Part shown: piece by piece, positions 53,331 to 62,528 of the stretch | Position numbering within the stretch: the stretch's first letter is position 1 | How the letters are laid out: every line of letters begins with the position of its first letter | Assembly (NCBI GenBank): GCA_963818885.1 | Contig: CAWFTP010000001.1 | Coordinates: forward strand, 744,001-808,000 | DNA: 64,000 bases | From: DATFDN01 sp963818885 | GTDB lineage: Bacteria > Pseudomonadota > Alphaproteobacteria > Acetobacterales > Acetobacteraceae | Reading direction: 5' to 3' | Made by a program: the position numbers and the translations under genes | The notes under the pieces: generated by a model | The model's input: the letters and a program-made list of their open reading frames with translations, nothing else | Told to the model about the DNA's origin: nothing | Database searches by the model: none

Positions 53331-55214
53331 ATGAGCGCGACCGCCGCCGGGGCGAGCGAACGCCGCCCCGCCGTCGGCCTTGGCGTGGCCGTGGGCGTCC
53401 TCGGCGTGGTCTACGGCGACATCGGCACAAGCCCGCTCTACGCGTTCAAGTCCGCACTTGGCCTGTTCAACGGCACAGTCGCGAGCGTCGAGGTCCTTGG
53501 CATCCTGTCGCTCATCTTCTGGTCGCTGATTCTCATCGTCTCCGTCAAATACGTCGCCCTGGTGATGCGCGCGGACAACCGGGGCGAAGGCGGCGTGCTC
53601 GCCCTGATGGCGCTGGCCCAGCGGGTCTGCGTCACGCCGCGAATGCGCACCTTCGTCGCCCTGGTCGGCATCGCCGGCGCCAGCCTGTTCTTCGGCGATG
53701 GGTTGATCACGCCGGCGATCTCGGTGATGTCGGCGCTCGAGGGGCTGGAGGTCTCCTCCCCCGATCTTAAGGAATACGTGCTGCCGATCAGCGCGGTGGT
53801 CATCATCCTGCTGTTCGCGGTTCAGTACCGCGGCACCCACAGCATCGGGCGCCTGTTCGGACCGGTCATGGCGATCTGGTTCATCGCCATCGCGCTGCTG
53901 GGCGCGTCACAGGTGGTTCGCCACCCCGGCGTGCTGGTGGCCTTGTCGCCGACGTACGCCGCCCAGCTCGCCGTCGTCTACAAAGGGACGGCGTTCGTCG
54001 TGCTGGGCGCCGTGGTGCTGTGCGTCACCGGCGCGGAGGCACTGTATGCCGATATGGGCCATTTCGGCGCCCGGCCAATCCGCGTGAGCTGGACCTTCTT
54101 CGTCCTGCCGGCGCTAGTGCTGAACTATTTCGGCCAGGGCGCGGTGGTTCTCGCCGAGACCGGCGCGGCGAGCAATCCGTTCTTCCTGCTCGGCCCGCAA
54201 TGGGTGCGTCTGCCGCTGGTGGTGCTGGCGACGATGGCGACGGTGATCGCGAGCCAGGCGGTGATCAGCGGGGCCTATTCGATGGCACTGCAATGCTTGC
54301 AGCTTGGCTTTCTGCCACGCATGACGGTGCGCCACACCTCGTCGACCGAGCTTGGCCAGATCTACATGCCGCAGGTGAACCGGTTCCTCGCGATCGGCGT
54401 GCTCGCACTGGTGTTCGCCTTCGGCAGCAGCGACCGGCTGGCGTCGGCCTACGGCATCGCGGTGACCGGCACGTTCACCTGCACCGCCGTGCTCGCCGCG
54501 ATCGTCTACCGGCGCCAGTTCCACTGGCCCCGGATCGCCGCGCTCGGCGTGTTCGGCGTGCTGTTCCTGATCGACCTGACCTTCTTCGCCTCCAACACGC
54601 TGAAGGTGGTGGAGGGCGGCTGGGTGCCGCTGGTCCTCGGGCTCGGGCTGATGGCGATGATGACCTCCTGGAAGCGAGGGCGTGACCTCATGTTCGCGCG
54701 CTGGCGCCAGGACAGCCTGCCGCTGGCATCCTTCCTCGCCCGGCTGCCGCAGTCGCGCACCTTGCGCGTCCCGGGCCTCGCGATCTTCATGACCGCCAAC
54801 CCCGACTTCGTGCCCGCCGCCCTGCTGCACAACCTCAAGCACAACAAGGTCCTGCACGAGCGGGTCCTATTCACCACCGTGCGCAACGTCGACGTGCCGG
54901 AGGTGCGCACACGGATGGAGGTGGCGGAGCTGGCGCCGGGCATTCACCGCGTCACCCTGCGCTACGGCTTCATGGAGAGCCCCAATATCCCGCGCGCCCT
55001 GGAGGCGCTGCCAGAGCGCGGCGTGGCGTTCGACCCGATGCAGGCGAGCTACTTCCTGGGACGCGACGTCATGGTGCCCGGCTCGGTGCCCAAGATGCCG
55101 CTGTGGCGGCGCTGGCTGTTCATGCTGATGGCACGCAACGCCCAGCCCGCCACGGAGTTCTTCGGTATCCCCTCCGATCGCGTCGTGGAACTGGGCGTCC
55201 GCGTCGCCATCTGA
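53331..55214 (+). CDS. kup: Low-affinity potassium transporter Kup
   Basis: A 627-residue KUP/HAK protein. The signature VVYGDIGTSPLYAFKSALG is in helix 1, FGDGLITPAISVMSALEGLE in helix 3-4 and GAEALYADMGHFG further on; about 12 helices are followed by a soluble C-terminal domain with ASYFLGRDV. It imports K+ with H+. The frame is intact and the gene stands alone. Confidence 0.95.
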   Translation: MSATAAGASERRPAVGLGVAVGVLGVVYGDIGTSPLYAFKSALGLFNGTVASVEVLGILSLIFWSLILIVSVKYVALVMRADNRGEGGVLALMALAQRVCVTPRMRTFVALVGIAGASLFFGDGLITPAISVMSALEGLEVSSPDLKEYVLPISAVVIILLFAVQYRGTHSIGRLFGPVMAIWFIAIALLGASQVVRHPGVLVALSPTYAAQLAVVYKGTAFVVLGAVVLCVTGAEALYADMGHFGARPIRVSWTFFVLPALVLNYFGQGAVVLAETGAASNPFFLLGPQWVRLPLVVLATMATVIASQAVISGAYSMALQCLQLGFLPRMTVRHTSSTELGQIYMPQVNRFLAIGVLALVFAFGSSDRLASAYGIAVTGTFTCTAVLAAIVYRRQFHWPRIAALGVFGVLFLIDLTFFASNTLKVVEGGWVPLVLGLGLMAMMTSWKRGRDLMFARWRQDSLPLASFLARLPQSRTLRVPGLAIFMTANPDFVPAALLHNLKHNKVLHERVLFTTVRNVDVPEVRTRMEVAELAPGIHRVTLRYGFMESPNIPRALEALPERGVAFDPMQASYFLGRDVMVPGSVPKMPLWRRWLFMLMARNAQPATEFFGIPSDRVVELGVRVAI

Positions 55215-55236
55215 GGGGAGTCTGTCCGGAGGATCG

Positions 55237-55602
55237 ATGAGCGAGCCGCCCCTGAGTCGCCTGACCGCCGTGCTGTCCCGCGGACCGGGGCAGCCCGAGG
55301 GCGACCCGCGCTGCGGCCTGGAGCTCGAGCTGTGCCTCGAGGGATGGAGCGCGGCCGAGCCACCCTCCCCCGCCGATCCGCCGTGGCGGGTGCGGCGCTT
55401 CTGGCCGGACCGGCCCGACTGGCACGGCGAGATCGTGCGGGTCGAGGGCGGCTGGGCGGTGCGCGGCGTTGGCGGGGATGACGACGAGCCGGTCTGGGAG
55501 CTGCACGGGCGTTCGCTGCGGCCGGGGGAGTACATCACCCTGGTGCGGCCGTCGGCTGCGGAGTCAGTGTTCCGGATCGTCAACGTGGAGGCGCTGGACT
55601 AG
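55237..55602 (+). CDS. Hypothetical protein (121 aa)
   Basis: A 121-residue acidic protein, 22 bp after kup, with a GGAGG ribosome-binding site. No signal or membrane segment is seen. It is rich in Trp, Pro and Gly, with a C-terminal block SLRPGEYITLVRPSAAESVF followed by RIVNVEAL that looks like a small beta domain. I recognise no family. It may be co-transcribed with kup. Confidence 0.68.
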   Translation: MSEPPLSRLTAVLSRGPGQPEGDPRCGLELELCLEGWSAAEPPSPADPPWRVRRFWPDRPDWHGEIVRVEGGWAVRGVGGDDDEPVWELHGRSLRPGEYITLVRPSAAESVFRIVNVEALD

Positions 55603-55742
55603 TTCGGCCGGCTGGTCGCCGACCGGGGCTACGCCGCGATGCAAGGTCGCTGCGGAGCGAAGCATACATTGGCGTGGCGCCAGGCAAATCCTGACGAAAA
55701 TATCGCTTGACGCTTGGCTCGGGATGTATCCTGCTATGGGCT

Positions 55743-55930
55743 GTAACTGCCAAGGAGGGTGCGCAAGACGCATGACCCCACCTGGGGAGTTCGCAGTTGC
55801 CGACTAGCTTGGCGTTGGCGACGGAGGCGAAAGTCCAAGCATTTGCCCGGTGCTCTCGACTGGGCGCGAAGGCCAAGGTCTTCGCAAAGCGACCCCCGCG
55901 ATAGCGCCCAGGCGGCGCGCGGGGGTCCAT
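55743..55930 (+). ncRNA. Structured RNA element, copy 1 (possible 6S RNA)
   Basis: About 185 bp, repeated at 57456-57640 with high identity. It folds into a long 5' hairpin (AACTGCC..TGCGC/GCGCA..CCCACCTGG..GCAGTT), a middle hairpin GCCCGGT/ACTGGGC, a hairpin GCGAAGGCC/GGTCTTCGC and a 3' stem GACCCCCGCG/CGCGGGGGTC followed by CATGCGTTTT, which resembles a terminator. Some differences between copies preserve pairing (G-U here, A-U in copy 2). A CTTGACG motif sits about 31 bp upstream. The layout is compatible with 6S RNA, but I cannot confirm the family. Confidence 0.55.
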
Positions 55931-55976
55931 GCGTTTTGGGACGAACCATTGTCCCCGATCGTCATCACGAACCGCT

Positions 55977-56516
55977 CTAGACAAGCGGGGCCGCGGACGG
56001 CGCGCGCTCGACGAAGAACATCCGTGCTAGCCGGCCTTCGCCGAGCGCCTCGTCGAGGACTCGGAAGGCGAAGTACGGGATGAGGACCAGCAGCATGATG
56101 ACGAAGCCGGCGAGCGTCTCCTCCAGGCGAGCGCCGAACAGCTCGCCGAGCGACGCGGCGAGCGGCTTGTGGTGCAGAAGGCCCATGACCGCCTCCTCGA
56201 TGATAGTGAGGACGATCAGCAGCACGAGGAAGGCGAACGCCTTGCGCAAGGTCGGCCAGATCAGCGGGCTGGTGCTGATGTGCTCGCCGACCCTGAGCGC
56301 GTTGCCGAGCATCATGAACTTGGCGAGCACCGCGGCCTTCGCGATCGCAATGCCCCACGGGGCGAAATCGATGCCCTGGGTGTGCAGGACGGCGGTCTTG
56401 ATCATGAGCACCGCGCCGAGGGTGACATAGAGATAGGCGGTGAGGAGCGCGAAATCCCTGAGCTCGTGCATGGCGCGTTCGCGCAGCGCGGCTTTCGGCT
56501 TGGTCTGGGTTACCAT
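55977..56516 (-). CDS. Membrane protein of unknown function (179 aa)
   Basis: A 179-residue protein with about four helices: LLTAYLYVTLGAVLMIKTAV, WGIAIAKAAVLAKFMMLGNA, AFAFLVLLIVLTIIEEAVMG and LAGFVIMLLVLIPYFAFRVL. The basic N-terminus (QTKPKAALRERA) is probably cytoplasmic. Homologues are seen as conserved hypotheticals in alphaproteobacteria. It lies between the two RNA-like repeats, convergent with copy 1. Confidence 0.8.
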   Translation of the reverse strand: MVTQTKPKAALRERAMHELRDFALLTAYLYVTLGAVLMIKTAVLHTQGIDFAPWGIAIAKAAVLAKFMMLGNALRVGEHISTSPLIWPTLRKAFAFLVLLIVLTIIEEAVMGLLHHKPLAASLGELFGARLEETLAGFVIMLLVLIPYFAFRVLDEALGEGRLARMFFVERAPSAAPLV

Positions 56517-56595
56517 GGGAGCCTCCTGCTATGCCTCGCCAGGCTTCACTGCCCGTGGCAGAGGTGGACCACAAGCCCGGCGACAGGGAGCAGGC

Positions 56596-57361
56596 ATGAA
56601 CACGTCGCAGCACGATTTCGCCGCCGCGCAGTATGGGGTGCGGGCGCGGGACTATGTCACGAGCCTCGTGCACAGCACGGGCGGCGATCTCGACCAGATC
56701 GAGGCGGCGATGCGCGGGCGCGCCGACGCGAGGGTGCTCGATCTCGGCTGCGGCGGCGGGCATGTGAGCTATCGCGCGGCACCGCATGTCGCCGAGGTAG
56801 TGGCGTGCGATGTGACGGCACGCATGCTCGACGTGGTTGGGCAGACCGCGAAGGAGCGGGGACTGCGCAACGTCAGCGTGCGGCAGGCGGCGGCCGAGCA
56901 CCTGCCTTTCGCCGACGCTTCCTTCGATGCGGTGCTGTCACGCTTCACCGCGCATCACTGGCAGGATCTGGATGCCGGGCTGCGGCAGGCGCGACGGGTG
57001 ATGAAGCCGGGCGGAATGGCGATGTTCATCGATACCGTCGCGCCGGCGGATCCGGTGCTCGACACACATCTGCAGGCGGTGGAGCTGCTGCGCGATCGCC
57101 TCGCACGTGCGCAACTACAGCGTGGCGGAGTTGGTCGCCGCGCTGGCGCGCGCGGGCTTCGCGCTGGACGGCATCACGGTGCGCCGGCTGCGCATGGAGT
57201 TCGCGGTCTGGACCGCGCGGACGCGCACGCCGGCGGCGATGGCGGACGCGATCCGCGCGCTGTGGGACGGCGCTCCGTCCGTTGTGCGCGAGCACTTCGC
57301 CGTCGGCGAGGACGGCAGCTTCGACCTGGACGCGGCGACGTTCGACGTCCGGGGGGTGTAA
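56596..57361 (+). CDS. Class I SAM methyltransferase (UbiE/YafE-like), one apparent frameshift
   Basis: From ATG 56596 the protein has motif I ARVLDLGCGGGHVSYRAA (residues ~46-63), VACDVTARMLDVV, LPFADASFDAVLSRFTAHHW and QARRVMKPGGMAMFIDTVAP. One extra base near 57092 breaks the frame after VELLRD; correction gives PSHVRNYSVAELVAALARAG and on to the TAA at 57361, about 254 residues. Divergent from the membrane protein gene. Substrate unknown. Confidence 0.85.
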
Positions 57362-57455
57362 GACGCTTGGGCGAGTGTTACGGAACGCAATCAATGCTCT
57401 TCCCCGACGAAAAAAGCGCTTGGCGGTCTGCCCGCGGCGTAGCTTGCTGAGCACC

Positions 57456-57640
57456 GTAACTGCCAAGGAGGGTGCGCGAGGCGCATGATCCCACCTGGGT
57501 CGTTCGCAGTTGCCGACTAGCCTGGCGTTGGCGCCGGAGGCGAAAGTCCTAGCATTCGCCCGGTGCTCTCGACCGGTCGCGAAGACCAAGGTCTTCGCAA
57601 AGCGACCTCCGCGAGAGCGCCCAGGCGGCGCGCGAGTCCA
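57456..57640 (+). ncRNA. Structured RNA element, copy 2 (possible 6S RNA)
   Basis: Second copy of the element at 55743-55930. The third hairpin is here a perfect palindrome (GCGAAGACC/GGTCTTCGC), a compensated change relative to copy 1; the 3' stem GACCTCCGCG/CGCG is weaker. The upstream region aligns base for base for about 40 bp (CGCTTGGCGG at the -35-like position), so promoter and RNA were duplicated together. It ends 7 bp before the stop codon of the minus-strand gene at 57647. Confidence 0.55.
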
Positions 57641-57646
57641 GGCGTT

Positions 57647-58309
57647 TCAGGCGGCGACCGCTATCTCCCTGTAGGCGACCTGATCCATGATCCCGACGCC
57701 GATTGCGGCGCGATAGACCTCCGCGGCGAAGCGGGAATCGTCAGCGAGCTGGTCCGGATCGCTATGCCGCAGCCAGGCGAGGCCATCGAGCATCACGTCC
57801 TCGATCAATGCGGGGTTCAGCGGCACCGCGACACCGCAGGTCATGGCGAAGGTCGCGGGCCAAAAAAGTCGGCTGGCGAATGCGAGGCCGGGCTTTCCGC
57901 TACTCGTCAAACCTTCGTCGACCAGCCAGGTCTCACGCTCGTGAAGCAGGTCGGTGACCATGATGCCGGCGGCCTCGTGACGGCATTCGAGCCTCCAGAT
58001 CGAGAACCGGGCATTACGGATGGCTTGAAGCGTGTGCGCCTCCTCGGAATTGGGCGGCAATCTGGCCGCCTTCGCATAGCGATCGATCGTACGCGTGCGA
58101 CCGGGTCTGGCAGTATGAACGGCTAGATCGAATGCGAGCGTCATCTCTTCCTCGGTCGCATCCAGGAGAACCTGCCCATGGGCAAGCCCGAGACGTTTCG
58201 CCTGTTCCATGATGGCATGGCGCGAGAGATGGCCGAGGGCGGCGCTGTGATGCTGCGTGCTGATCGCGCGTAAGCGGCGATAGTGATCCAGGATGTCGCA
58301 GTGCTGCAT
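57647..58309 (-). CDS. Hypothetical protein (220 aa)
   Basis: A 220-residue protein from ATG 58309 (MQHCDILDHYRRLRAISTQH). It is soluble and mostly helical (HAIMEQAKRLGLAHGQVLLD, RRLECRHEAAGI-like segments), without a signal peptide. The start adjoins the remnant of a restriction enzyme on the other strand. I do not recognise a family, though similar proteins of about 200 residues with N-terminal LDHYRRLR are seen in Acetobacteraceae. Confidence 0.75.
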   Translation of the reverse strand: MQHCDILDHYRRLRAISTQHHSAALGHLSRHAIMEQAKRLGLAHGQVLLDATEEEMTLAFDLAVHTARPGRTRTIDRYAKAARLPPNSEEAHTLQAIRNARFSIWRLECRHEAAGIMVTDLLHERETWLVDEGLTSSGKPGLAFASRLFWPATFAMTCGVAVPLNPALIEDVMLDGLAWLRHSDPDQLADDSRFAAEVYRAAIGVGIMDQVAYREIAVAA

Positions 58310-58374
58310 GGTGTGTTCCCCCGTGCCGCCGCAGGATACGGGGACTCGGTCGAAGTTCGAGACAAGGCCAGGCG

Positions 58375-58729
58375 CCGCGGCAACTCGGCGGGTCGATGTG
58401 ACCGACGAGCGGGCGAAGGATGCGGGGCGAACGCCGAAGGTGGCGCTGAAGGCGGATCGCGAGGCCGGCGTCATCGTGCTCGAACTCGGAGACGCAGCTG
58501 GGCGGCGTGCCGGCGGCGGCGTGGCGCTATGTGCTCGGCGCTCGATTGGGTGCTCGACCAGTACAAGGAGCGGGCGCCCAAGGATCCGACCGTGCGGGCG
58601 CGGTTCAACACGTACCGGTTCGCCGACCATAAGGAGCGGGTCATCGATTTGCTGATGCGGGTCACGCGCGTCAGCGTCGAGACCGTCGCGATTACGGAGG
58701 CGATGCGCCGCGTGGCGCGGGATGGGTAG
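58375..58729 (+). pseudogene. Remnant of a type ISP restriction-modification enzyme (C-terminal fragment)
   Basis: Read across three frames the remnant gives RRVDVTDERAKDAGRTPKVA then LKADREAGVIVL, next LGGVPAAAWRYVLG, then SALDWVLDQYKERAPKDPTV followed by RARFNTYRFADHKERVIDLL and VTRVSVETVAITEAM. This sequence is the conserved C-terminus of large type ISP enzymes (helicase plus N6-adenine methylase). Only ~110 of over 1500 residues remain, and the frame is broken near 58490 and 58550. No 5' part exists upstream, so it is a deletion relic. Confidence 0.82.
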
Positions 58730-58754
58730 GCGTGGCGAGGCTCGGGGGCGCGGC

Positions 58755-58800
58755 CCCTCACCCGGCGCTGCGCGCCGACCTCTCCCGCAGGGAGAGGTGA
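58755..58800. repeat. REP-like half element
   Basis: CCTCACCCGGCGCTGCGCGC followed by CGACCTCTCCCGCAGGGAGAGG matches one half of the nested palindromes at 47982 and 61184. It lies between the restriction-enzyme relic and the GTAC array. Confidence 0.75.
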
Positions 58801-58825
58801 TTGAGGAGCGCAGTGATAGGGCAAG

Positions 58826-58918
58826 TCGTACAACATGACGGGCCTCGGCTGTCCGCCGGAGGGCGGAGTTGTACAACTCGGCCGCGCCCTGGCTCCGCCG
58901 AAACCGCCGTCTTGTACA
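58826..58918. repeat. Three-unit GTAC-centred repeat array
   Basis: GTAC cores at 58828, 58871 and 58914, exactly 43 bp apart; the middle one is a 14-bp palindrome GAGTTGTACAACTC. The array ends at the stop codon of the TetR gene, just as the array at 6165-6302 ends near the murA stop. Inter-core sequence is GC-rich and not repeated. Function unknown. Confidence 0.6.
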
Positions 58919-59677
58919 TCATCGCGCGGCGATCAGCTTGGCGGCTGGGCGTCCGTATCTTGTGATGATGACCTCCTGGCCGGCCTGCACGTCTCCCAGC
59001 AACTCCTTGAACCGGCTCCTCGCCTGCCCGCTATCCACCGTGCGCGGGCTCATCAGCGGCGCCTGCGTCGGACCGAGCGCTGGCCATACGCCGGCGAGCT
59101 CGGCCCGCGCGGCGGCGAGCAGCAGGCCGGTGAGGCGGCGGGCATCGCGACGGCGCTCCTGCGCGCCGGGCGGCGTAGGCCAGATCGCCGGGTCGGCGAG
59201 CAGCGTCTGGGCGGTCTTGAGCAGCGGCGGCCTCGCCTCCGGTCGATCGGCGAGGCCGGGCACGGCCTCCACCAGCGCCTCGACCACCGTATTGAGGAGA
59301 TAGAGCACGCGATCAAGCACGATGGTGCGCCACTCCTGTTCAAGCAGGTGGGCGGAGGTGAGGAAGGTGCGGTGCTCGTGCGGCTCGCGGGCCAAATGGT
59401 CGAGCCAGGCGAAGATGACCGCCTCGAGGCGCTCCGTTCCGGGCGAAGCCGCCTCGAAGGCCGCACAGACTCGGTCGAACAGGCCGGTCACGTGGTATTC
59501 GAGCACGTCGGCCAGCAAGTCGGCGCGGCTCGCATAATGAGTCCGGAGGGCGCCGTCGCCGATATGGGCAAAATCGGCCACCCGGCTCAGCCCGACGGCG
59601 CCGACGCCGAAGGCGGCGAACAGCTCGGCGGCGTGCTCGCGAATCGTCTGGCGGGTGAGCTGGCCGCGCTCCGTCAC
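58919..59677 (-). CDS. TetR-family regulator with Phd/YefM antitoxin-like C-terminal tail
   Basis: From GTG 59677 the protein begins MTERGQLTRQTIREHAAELF followed by AAFGVGAVGLSRVADFA and DGALRTHYASRADLLADVLE, a TetR HTH. A helical ligand domain follows to ~residue 205. The last ~40 residues, VDSGQARSRFKELLGDVQAG then QEVIITRYGRPAAKLIAAR, are the core of a Phd/VapB-type antitoxin. An internal ATG (59053) could also start a 44-residue stand-alone antitoxin. No toxin gene follows. A longer start at ATG 59827 is open but adds an atypical ~50-residue leader. Confidence 0.82.
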   Translation of the reverse strand: MTERGQLTRQTIREHAAELFAAFGVGAVGLSRVADFAHIGDGALRTHYASRADLLADVLEYHVTGLFDRVCAAFEAASPGTERLEAVIFAWLDHLAREPHEHRTFLTSAHLLEQEWRTIVLDRVLYLLNTVVEALVEAVPGLADRPEARPPLLKTAQTLLADPAIWPTPPGAQERRRDARRLTGLLLAAARAELAGVWPALGPTQAPLMSPRTVDSGQARSRFKELLGDVQAGQEVIITRYGRPAAKLIAAR

Positions 59678-59827
59678 CGGCAGGTCGCGCCTTCCTACTT
59701 TGCCCCGGCCGAACTGCTCATGCGGCTGGCGGGCGTCGATCGAGCGCAGGGCACGGATATCGAGCGGTCCGAGGTCGCGCCGCTCCCCTTGCATGGGGCG
59801 GGCGAGGGCGTGGAGCGAGAGGGCCAT

Positions 59828-59844
59828 ATTGCGCGATCCGCAAT
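59828..59844. promoter_or_regulatory. Inverted repeat between hom and the TetR gene, candidate operator
   Basis: Perfect arms ATTGCG and CGCAAT around a 5-bp spacer. It lies 150 bp upstream of the preferred TetR start and 37 bp from the hom stop. TetR proteins bind dyads of this kind in their own promoters. It directly abuts the alternative ATG at 59827, which would leave no room for a ribosome-binding site and so favours the downstream start. Confidence 0.45.
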
Positions 59845-59880
59845 GTTCGCGCTATGTTCTGGTGCGGGCGGCTGTCCGGT

Positions 59881-61176
<1,296 letters not shown>

Positions 61177-61183
61177 GGGGATG

Positions 61184-61284
61184 CCCTCACCCGGCTCGCT
61201 GCGCGAGTCCGGCCTCTCCCTGAGGGAGAGGCGTACCGTCACCTCCCCCTCGGGGAGAGGTCGGCGCGAAGCGCCGGGTGAGGG
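61184..61284. repeat. REP-like nested palindrome between the aminotransferase and hom genes
   Basis: CCTCACCCGGCTCGCTGCGC ... and ... GAAGCGCCGGGTGAGGG are outer arms; CTCTCCCTGAGGGAGAG and CTCCCCCTCGGGGAG are inner hairpins. It is the same element as at 47982-48081. It fills the whole 100-bp gap between two co-directional genes and contacts the aminotransferase stop codon. Confidence 0.85.
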
Positions 61285-62499
61285 TCACGCCGCCCGCTCC
61301 GCCGCCGGCTCGGTGCGGTTGGTGCCGGTCTGCAGGAAGGCGCGGATGCTGCGGACGGCCTGGCGCAGGCGGTGCGTGTTCTCGACCAGCGCGATGCGCA
61401 CGAAGCCGTCGCCGTGCTCGCCGAAGCCGATGCCCGGCGCGACGGCGACCTTGGCGCGCTCCAGCAGCAGCTTGCTGAACTCGAGCGAGCCGAGCGAGGC
61501 ATAGGCGGGCGGGACCGGCGCCCAGGCGAACATCGAGCCGTCCGGCGAGGGCACGTCCCAGCCGGCCTGGGCGAGGCCGCGGATCAGCACGTCGCGGCGC
61601 TCCCGGTAGAGGGCGCGCACCTGCGCGACGCAATCCTGCGGCCCGTTGAGCGCCGCGGCGGCCGCGACCTGGATCGGCGTGAAGGCGCCGTAGTCGAGAT
61701 ACGACTTCATGCGGGCGAGCGCGGCGATCAGGCGCGGATTGCCCGCCGCGAACCCCATCCGCCAGCCGGGCATGGAATAGGTCTTGGACAGGCTGGTGAA
61801 CTCCACCGCCACGTCCGTGGCGCCCGGGACTTGCAGGATCGACGGCGGCACCCGCTCGCCATAGTAGATCTCGGCGTAGGCGAGGTCGGACATGACCCAG
61901 ATCTCATGCCGGCGGGCGAAGGCGACGATCTCGCGATAAAAGTCGAGGTCGGCCAGATAGGCGGTCGGGTTCGACGGGAAGTTCACGATCAGCGCCGTCG
62001 GCTTGGGCACCGAATGGCGCACGGCGCGGTCGAGCGCGCGCAGCATCTCCTCGCCTGGGCTCGCAGGCACGCTGCGCACGGCGGCGCCGGCGATGATGAA
62101 GCCGAACTGGTGGATCGGGTAGGACGGGTTGGGCACCAGGATGGTGTCGCCGGGGCTGGTGATCGCGGCGGCGAGGTTGGCGAGCCCCTCCTTGGAGCCC
62201 AGGGTCGCGATGACCTCCGTCTCCGGATCGAGCGCCACGTCGAAGCGGCGGCGGTAGTAGCCGGCGAGCGCGCGACGCAGGCCGGGGATGCCCTTGCTGA
62301 CCGAGTAGCGATGCGTGCGCGGGTCGGCGACCGCCTCCACCAGCTTGGCGACGATGTGCGGCGGCGTCGGGCTGTCGGGATTGCCCATGCCGAGGTCGAT
62401 GATGTCCGCCCCGTCCGACCGCGCACGCGCCTTCGCGGTGTTGACCTCGGCGAAGACATAGGGCGGCAGGCGGCGGATACGGTGGAACTCTTCGGCCAT
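61285..62499 (-). CDS. LL-DAP aminotransferase/AlaC-type class I-II aminotransferase
   Basis: A 404-residue PLP enzyme. It opens with MAEEFHRIRRLPPYVFAEVN, has GMGNPDSPTPPHIV and FPSNPT for cofactor and substrate contacts, and the PLP Lys239 in SLSKTYSMPGWRMGF. Fold type I. Its close relatives transfer amino groups to pyruvate (AlaC/YfdZ) or act in lysine synthesis (DapL). The adjoining hom gene supports an aspartate-family role. The start ATG 62499 fits family length. Confidence 0.93.
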   Translation of the reverse strand: MAEEFHRIRRLPPYVFAEVNTAKARARSDGADIIDLGMGNPDSPTPPHIVAKLVEAVADPRTHRYSVSKGIPGLRRALAGYYRRRFDVALDPETEVIATLGSKEGLANLAAAITSPGDTILVPNPSYPIHQFGFIIAGAAVRSVPASPGEEMLRALDRAVRHSVPKPTALIVNFPSNPTAYLADLDFYREIVAFARRHEIWVMSDLAYAEIYYGERVPPSILQVPGATDVAVEFTSLSKTYSMPGWRMGFAAGNPRLIAALARMKSYLDYGAFTPIQVAAAAALNGPQDCVAQVRALYRERRDVLIRGLAQAGWDVPSPDGSMFAWAPVPPAYASLGSLEFSKLLLERAKVAVAPGIGFGEHGDGFVRIALVENTHRLRQAVRSIRAFLQTGTNRTEPAAERAA

Positions 62500-62528
62500 C
62501 GGCTTGGTCTTTCGGGCGTGCGAGTCGT

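Noticed and set aside
61177..61242. Upstream start for homoserine dehydrogenase
   Set aside because: The extra codons are part of a REP-like palindrome (MTVRLSLRERPDSRSEPGEG) and are absent from the family.
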